Positions 58,591-64,000 of a DNA stretch of 64,000 bases are shown here, piece by piece; positions within the stretch are counted from its first letter, which is position 1; each line of letters begins with the position of its first letter. Origin of the DNA: Clavulina sp. PMI_390. Lineage: Eukaryota > Basidiomycota > Agaricomycetes > Cantharellales > Hydnaceae. A program made the position numbers and the translations under genes. The notes under the pieces were generated by a model. The model did not search any database. It saw only the letters and a list, made by a program, of their open reading frames with translations, and had not been told where the DNA came from. Location of the stretch: NCBI GenBank assembly GCA_015039315.1, contig WIDE01000007.1, forward strand, positions 295,062 to 359,061, read 5' to 3'.

Positions 58591-60448
58591 TCAGATGAAG
58601 GCGAGATCAACTGGCCCGTTAGACGTGGTGATCTCCACCTCCGACGAACTGTGCACCTCCTCGTCGCCCCAGTAGAACTTGCCGCTCGCGTCGCGCTTTT
58701 GGATGTTTACTTGCAGCGTCGGCTTTCTTCCTTTGCCTGCGGGATCATGGTCACTCGTCACATCCTTGTGAACAGTGAAAGGCGCGTTGGAGGTATGAAG
58801 ACGGAAGGCGCCCTCGAAGCTACGGAAAATCTTGGCAACGCTACGCGAGTTCGATGTGCGCGAGGAGAGGCGGAGCTTGTGTCCGATAGGAGCGACGGGG
58901 ACGCGGAGGTCGACGGGGCTGTTGGACGTTTTCACTTCCACATCGAAATCACCCTCTTTACCAGGGTACTTCTTGTCATCTTCATCCACGGTCGCAAGGC
59001 TCAGAGAGCTTTCAACGCGGCTGTAGTGGAGAGGAGTGATCAGTTCAAGTTTGCGGAAAAGATTTTATGAGCAAGCTTACGCATTCGTGGTCAAGAGTTT
59101 AGCAGTGACTGGGTTGCTCTTGCTAAGCAACTCCACATCGGCCTTGATATGGCCATTACTCGTCTGAAGTGTCAACTCGTGATCAGAGAAGAAATGGCCC
59201 TCGATAGGTGCGTTCGAAGTATGGAAAGCCAGTTGGGGAGATCGGAGTCGACCCTAGGAGGATAGACGATCAGTTGCTTTGACCGGCACCACAGTTGACA
59301 TGAGTACCAACCTCGGCAAAAATTCCCCCATTGGTGGACACCAAATCAATCTTGTTCCAAGTGTGCTTGAACGATCCCACGTATTGAGAATAGTTGTGCA
59401 GATCGGAAGCTAGGCTGCCCAAGGTGTCAAAAGCGGACTTGGGGATCCGAACTACCACTTCAAAGTGGATGGATCGATGGTTCTCATGTGGTCCTTGCCA
59501 CGGAGTCTATAGGGAGGATGATAGCTCGTATCAGTCGTCGAAGCTTAACACCAAGGCACAGTTCCACAAAGGGACGTACAAAGATCCCAAATCCTTTATG
59601 TGTGGAGCTCTTGTGCAGAACGCACAAGTTTGTGCTGTCCTTTGCATCTTGCTCCCAGTAATACATGTCAACGTTGACAACAATGTCGGAGGCATCCTCT
59701 GGCGCAAGCTCGTATCGGAAACTTCCACCTTGATATGAGCCTCGAGTCAGGAAATACACGTCCTTCAGGCTGGCGGGAAGGTTGTAGCGGGCCTGGTAGT
59801 GGTATCGATAGGAAGGGTAGACGCCGGGAGGGTAGGGACGATCGGAGGTCGAGATCTGGCGTTCCTCGGTGAGGGCCACATCAGAAGACCAGCTGGGGGC
59901 ACAATCGTCATCAGAGATGACTTTCCCGTCCTTAACTGGGTCTGGTGACACAGGCGTGCCCTATGAAATAACGTGAGTGAAAGCTGTGGAGGTGAGAGAC
60001 TATGCAACGCACCCATGGAGTTGCACTGAATGAGTAGCGAATCATATGTGTAACTGAGTGGAAGAGGAACAGAATGACGATACTGCCCCGGAATGGGAAG
60101 CTCAGTCTAAGAATCTTATTCGAGTATGTATTGATGGAGCACTCACGCAATCGCAAGTCCTCTCAAGAAGCGCCGGCGAGGAGAACGCTGAGGTTGTGGC
60201 ACAGGGACCAAGTAGTAGGCGTTCAAAGGAGTCGTGTCAGAAGGGTTTGGAGGAGGGTTCGGGCCACCAGATGCGTTTTGTACAGGGATAGGACGGTAGG
60301 CTGGTGGGGGTACACCCATGTCACCTGGAGCAGACGAGGCAAGAGACTGGTAATTGGAGGACACAGGGACTGGAGCTCCTTGCTGGCGTTCTGCAGCGAC
60401 CTCAGCCTCCTTCATCGCTGCTTTTCTAGGGTTGGTCGACTCGATCAT
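58591..60448 (-). CDS. Adhesin-like single-pass membrane protein, array copy 1
   Basis: ATG 60448 (MIESTNPRKAAMKEAEV). A Pro-rich cytosolic part (APGDMGVPPPAYRPIPV) leads to RSPRRRFLRGLAIA, then over an intron GSIVILFLFHSVTHMI (membrane helix). The outer domain starts YRYHYQARYNLPASLKDVYF and GGSFRYELAPEDASDIVVNV. Eight S/T-rich turns follow, among them LVSTNGGIFAE, FHTSNAPIEGHFF, LQTSNGHIKADVE, LLTTNARVESSL, VKTSNSPVDLRVPV, LHTSNAPFTVHK and ITTSNGPVDLAFI (end, stop 58591). The repeat period and Asn positions fit a beta-helix/roll as in DUF4097 proteins. It is the most diverged of the three. A PPxY-like PPAYRP in the tail could be a WW-domain ligand. Confidence 0.75.
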
Positions 60449-60931
60449 GGCTGCGTCCGGAGCAAGGTGGTGGTCAAGAGTAAATGTGCGGAGTGGGAGT
60501 CAAGCCGATAAAAGTCGGGACTGGGACTGCGCCGCGGGCGATGGTGCCATGTGCGCCATCGGTAAGCACGATCTGAACATGCTAATGACGGCGCGCGGTT
60601 TTCATATACTCGCGCAGCCTACGACCGGTCCATTAGGGCCATTTCAAAAGAGAATTTTGTGTGCAGGCTTGGCGAGCAGATGAAGCCCAGCTGGTTTGCG
60701 GGGGACGCGTGGGAACTACTCGCTTCTCGCTTGGCGTCATTTTCCTCTTGGCCTGCGCTCAACAAAATGAATAAGGCTGGCACTCTTTCGGGCACCTTCG
60801 GGAAAGAAATAACGCAGAAGTGAGCTGGGTGATGAGTCAGTTAGATAGATATCGTGAGGAGGTCGTAGTAAGGGTATAATAGTTTGACATCATGAGAAGT
60901 GCAGTTGCCTCAGTTACTTCCCATCCCACCT
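60449..60931. other. Intergenic region
   Basis: About 0.48 kb with no supported gene, holding the promoter of adhesin-like copy 1 and the 3' UTR of the mannosyltransferase. Confidence 0.4.
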
Positions 60932-63022
60932 TCACATCAATAGCTCCCCCCGCTTTCTTACATCCCTTTGATACCCGTTCCACCCCGATCTCCACGCTTC
61001 ACGATACCCCAGACGTATCAGCATCTCCTCCACACTTTCATCCTTGTTGGCTCCGTCATGTCCCTCACTCTGATAAACCCCGCGCAAAGGGAGTAGCACA
61101 TCGTACATGACTAGGAATTCTGGCCACTCGTGCTCCCATCCCTCAGGCCCACGTCCGGCCCCATCCGGCGCGTATACCGCTTCGAGAGAAGGTGACAAGG
61201 TTCCCGGAGGCGTGGCCGGCCTGGGAGAAGGTGGGAAAGAGGGGTTCACGGAAGTAGGGAAGAATGTCCTGAAGTACTGGATGGGATCGTCATAGAATAT
61301 CATGGTTTGATCCTTGTACACGGAAGGCTTCTCATGTCTAGTGTGAAAAGAAGAGCCTTTGTAAGAAGGCAGAGGTTAGAGATGAAAAGGAGAAAATGCC
61401 ACTGACCGCGGTGGGGGTTCGCACCCTAGTGCCCACAGTCTCCCGCCCTCTAATTCCGGCCGGTGGAGGTAAGCCTGCCACGGCGTCGAGTGGCACGGCA
61501 TCACAAATCCAACAGACTTGATCTCCTGCATTTCCCTCAGGTGGTACATAACACCGATTGGTGCACGACCTCTGTACAGCATCACGTATACTGAGAACGG
61601 GATACTCAGAAGCAGTAGTGCGAAATGAGTCATGCGAATTGGTATCTTCTTCTGCAGTGCGTTTCCTGAACGCGAGGGACCCTTCTCCGCCTGGAATGGC
61701 TCGTTCCCGACCCTGTTGGACTCGAAGTCTGGGTCGTAAAGATTGACTAGGTCTCTTGCAGCGAGCACGTGAAGTATAGGGAGGATAGGATAGACAAAGC
61801 GCCACTCCTTGTGAGCTGCAAGAGTGTAGAGGAATGGTGGGATGCACGCGACGATCGCCAGCCTTCGGGCTTCAACCCCGTAGCTTCCGCGGGCAGATTG
61901 ATACCAAGCCGAAAGCACGAACGGAAGTGCAGTGTTGCAGAGGATTGGTAGACCCTGGATAAAATAGTAGTGCCAAGGGCGCTCCCCGTAGTACATCGAT
62001 ACCGAGGACATGTTCGTTTGGAGGAAGCTGAGGGTAGTGAAGACCAGACGTCCATAGTAAATGGAATCGATGACGCAGATAGCAAGGAAGGCAGGAAGGC
62101 TAGTGCATCCATTGAAGATGGGAACGACGCGACGGGGTGAGTAAGGCTAAGGGAGGAGGCGAAAGAAGGGAATTAGGCGCAAAACTCACGCGATACGAAT
62201 AGCAGCGGCACCAAGACTGCGCAGAGTTTCGTTACTGCTATCGAAATAGTATAACAGGAAGAAAGCCGCCCATATTATGGCGTTGGTGGGTCTGATCGCG
62301 CAGGCGATCGCAGCAATTGCCAAGGATTTGTTAAGCCTAGCCCACCAGTCCGCCGTGTTGGCATATGATTAGCGTGGCCGACACGAGGTGAGAATGGGAT
62401 GTTGTGACATACGTTCGGCCCGGGGTCTGTTTCCAAGGGAAGTGAGCGAGAGCAAGCATGGTCAAGGAAGTCTCGACAGAGTTGCTGAAGCTTCTAGACA
62501 ACGTATATACATTGAAGAAGGAGCTCATTGAAAGGAGAAGCTGTGGAGAGCCAGGGTTCAGGGTGTCAGAAGCTTAATCAGGTTATCGAACATGCGCACA
62601 GCGACTGGCGAGTATGTCTCGCCAAACAGTACCCCTGCGAGGTGGTAAACAGAATAGTCGGTAATGCTTGCAAAGGTGGCGCTGAGCAGTTTTGGTGACC
62701 ATATCTAGATGTGGAGGTTAGGCGCGATTTACGAGATGGTACAAGGGCGCCATACTAGAAGTCGTGTGCCGTCAAGGCCTAGAAGCTTGAGGATGTAGAA
62801 TGGGGGGACGAAGAGAGAAGGGAAGACGAAAGAGCGGAATGGCTGAACGGCGAGCCATTCCCAAGTGAGGTATCCATATCCAAAGACAGCATGATGGGCA
62901 GGCTCTAGTGCTTGGAAGTACTCATCCGGAGCGAAAAACGTGCGCGTGAACAAGGAGATGCATGCACGGAAGAGGAAGGGGAGCCAGATCTCCGTCGGGA
63001 TAGCAGTCACTGCGATCCCCAT
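60932..63022 (-). CDS. GPI10: GPI mannosyltransferase 3 (PIG-B/Gpi10, GT22), copy 1
   Basis: ER-lumenal enzyme that adds the third mannose to the GPI anchor precursor from dolichol-P-mannose. ATG 63022 (MGIAVTAIPTEIWLPF). GT22 motif with the catalytic acidic pair: FFAPDEYFQALEPAHH, then VFGYGYLTWEWL. Further: LSATFASITDYSVYHLAG, ACAIRPTNAIIWAAF, SIYYGRLVFTTLSFLQTN, YYGERPWHYYFIQGLPI and the family box HKEWRFVYPILPILHVLA. The C-terminal lumenal part has QTMIFYDDPIQYFRTFFP, WPEFLVMYDVLLPLRG and LIRLGYREAWRSGWNGYQRD, ending RGELLM at TGA 60932. The paralog to the right reads TGG at this stop and continues WKWIEK, so this copy has lost its last six residues. About five small introns. Multiple membrane helices as expected. 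Confidence 0.87.
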
Positions 63023-63737
63023 GCTAAGAGATGTAGCAGAGGGGGATGACGGTGGGAGACTGAGTTGCGTATACCTCTACGAGGTCGTTTATTGAACCGT
63101 ATTTGATAAAGTTCTCGCCAAGCGCAGTCCTCGGGCACTTTTTGTCACCCCGAGTGTGTCATCGGCCGGACTATATTGGCGTAATGTCATTACCCATTCA
63201 GACTGGCATGCATCATTGGGGGCGAATCCTACGTCATTATGTAGACCCCAGGAAGTCGAGTCTGAAGTAACTCGAAATCACACATGTTTAAGCTTTCCTG
63301 CTGTGTCCTGTTTGGTTTATCGCTGAGAACATTCGAGGATTCATCATGATTCCGTCTAAGCTGAAATAAATCAGAGCCTGGGGAATAATGGGGCCTTTCC
63401 AATTGCTTCCGCCAACATTTCTGATGTTAAGACAAATTTAATATCATCAGAATCTATTCTCAGTGAGGCTCGCTCATTGACAATTTGATCAGCAGCTGAG
63501 TCCCAGCCCTGATCAAAGGAGAAAGGGTGAAGCAATCCAGACATTCAGTGTGACGATGGCATATCTCTAGCATAGATGTAGATGTTTACATTGAAGATCA
63601 CAATGACGGTGATCGTTGCTCAATGCTCATGAGGTGGTCAATGCTCAAATCGATGAGATAATCAGACTAATGTCAAGTAAGCCACTGACATATCTGAAGT
63701 CGAACGGCTGTCTAACAGTGGAAGCAAGAGGTTTCTC
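63023..63737. other. Region between the two Gpi10 copies
   Basis: About 0.7 kb, AT-richer, with no supported gene. It holds the promoter of copy 1 and the 3' UTR of copy 2. Confidence 0.4.
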
Positions 63738-64000
63738 TCATTTCTCAATCCACTTCCACATTAACAGCTCTCCCCGCTTTCTTGCGTCCCCTTCGAACCC
63801 ATTCCACCCTGACCTCCACACTTCACGATATCCCAGACGCACCAACATCTCTTCTACACCTTCAATCCTAGCCAGCCCCTCGTGATCCTCACTACGATGC
63901 TTGCCACGTACAGGGAGGAGTGCCTCGTACAGCACAAGGAATTCCGGCCATTCGTGCTCCCATGCCTCGAGCCCGTGTCCAAGCCCGTGCGACGCATACG
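63738..64000 (-). CDS. GPI mannosyltransferase 3, copy 2, C-terminal end only
   Basis: The frame enters at the right edge of the window and reads YASHGLGHGLEAWEHEWPEF, LVLYEALLPVRGKHRSEDHE, EEMLVRLGYREVWRSGWNG and KRGELLMWKWIEK before TGA at 63738-63740. It aligns without gaps over most of the C-terminal 85 residues of the neighbouring Gpi10 but differs at about a quarter of positions, so it is a diverged tandem duplicate and not an allele or assembly repeat. The 5' part lies outside the window, so completeness cannot be judged. Confidence 0.8.
   Translation of the reverse strand, partial: YASHGLGHGLEAWEHEWPEFLVLYEALLPVRGKHRSEDHEGLARIEGVEEMLVRLGYREVWRSGWNGFEGDARKRGELLMWKWIEK

Noticed and set aside
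53970..60448. Horizontal transfer from bacteria for the DUF4097-like repeats
   Set aside because: The genes have several normal introns, an N-terminal eukaryote-like membrane module and tandem copies. The repeat motif alone is too short to argue transfer.
1..64000. Transposons, LTRs, CRISPR arrays, rRNA or tRNA genes
   Set aside because: No reverse transcriptase, transposase, terminal repeats, spaced direct repeats or cloverleaf with conserved boxes was noticed by eye. tRNAscan and RepeatMasker would be needed for certainty.

Overview
The window reads as nuclear DNA of a filamentous basidiomycete. Genes are close together on both strands and are cut by many 50-80 nt introns with GTRNGT donors, CTRAY branch sites and YAG acceptors. 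Gene content includes chitin synthase, class 3 lipases, fungal WW-domain proteins and D-amino acid oxidase. Agaricomycetes is the best fit, and a Rhizoctonia/Ceratobasidium-like genome is plausible, but that placement is inference. Gene models were spliced by hand from reading frame and splice signals, so terminal exons are the least certain parts.

Left part (1-20.6 kb). A truncated minus-strand gene is followed by a FIT/Scs3-type lipid-droplet protein. Then comes the main accessory feature: six secreted class 3 lipase genes in head-to-tail array (4.2-16.9 kb), all on the plus strand with one shared exon pattern. One copy is interrupted by a 935-nt assembly gap. Between lipases 1 and 2 lies a decayed, unidentified coding frame. 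A previously hidden 78-residue spliced gene and an HxxxD acyltransferase follow.

Middle part (20.8-45.7 kb). Two tandem WW-domain genes; an RRM-like, RS-rich, coiled-coil protein; D-amino acid oxidase converging on mitochondrial Qri7 (t6A modification); a class IV-like chitin synthase diverging from a cysteine-phosphatase gene with a long disordered N-terminus; a probably frameshifted secreted-protein gene; an SDR epimerase; a Tyr/Ser-rich unknown protein; and CCT zeta.

Right part (45.7-64 kb). CCT6/SET-domain and SCY1-like/gamma-tubulin-complex gene pairs diverge from very short shared promoters, and SET and SCY1 converge with about 6 bp between stops. Three tandem single-pass membrane genes with repeated S/T-T-N-G/A beta-strand motifs (putative adhesin-like, DUF4097/DUF7330-like) follow. 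Next is a PIG-B/Gpi10 mannosyltransferase, and then the 3' end of a second, diverged Gpi10 copy that runs off the right edge.

The core genes serve ordinary housekeeping (GPI anchors, chaperonin, tRNA modification, cell wall, microtubule nucleation). The tandem families (lipases, WW pair, adhesin-like triplet, Gpi10 pair) show local duplication as the main evolutionary activity. I saw no transposon, CRISPR, rRNA or clear tRNA.
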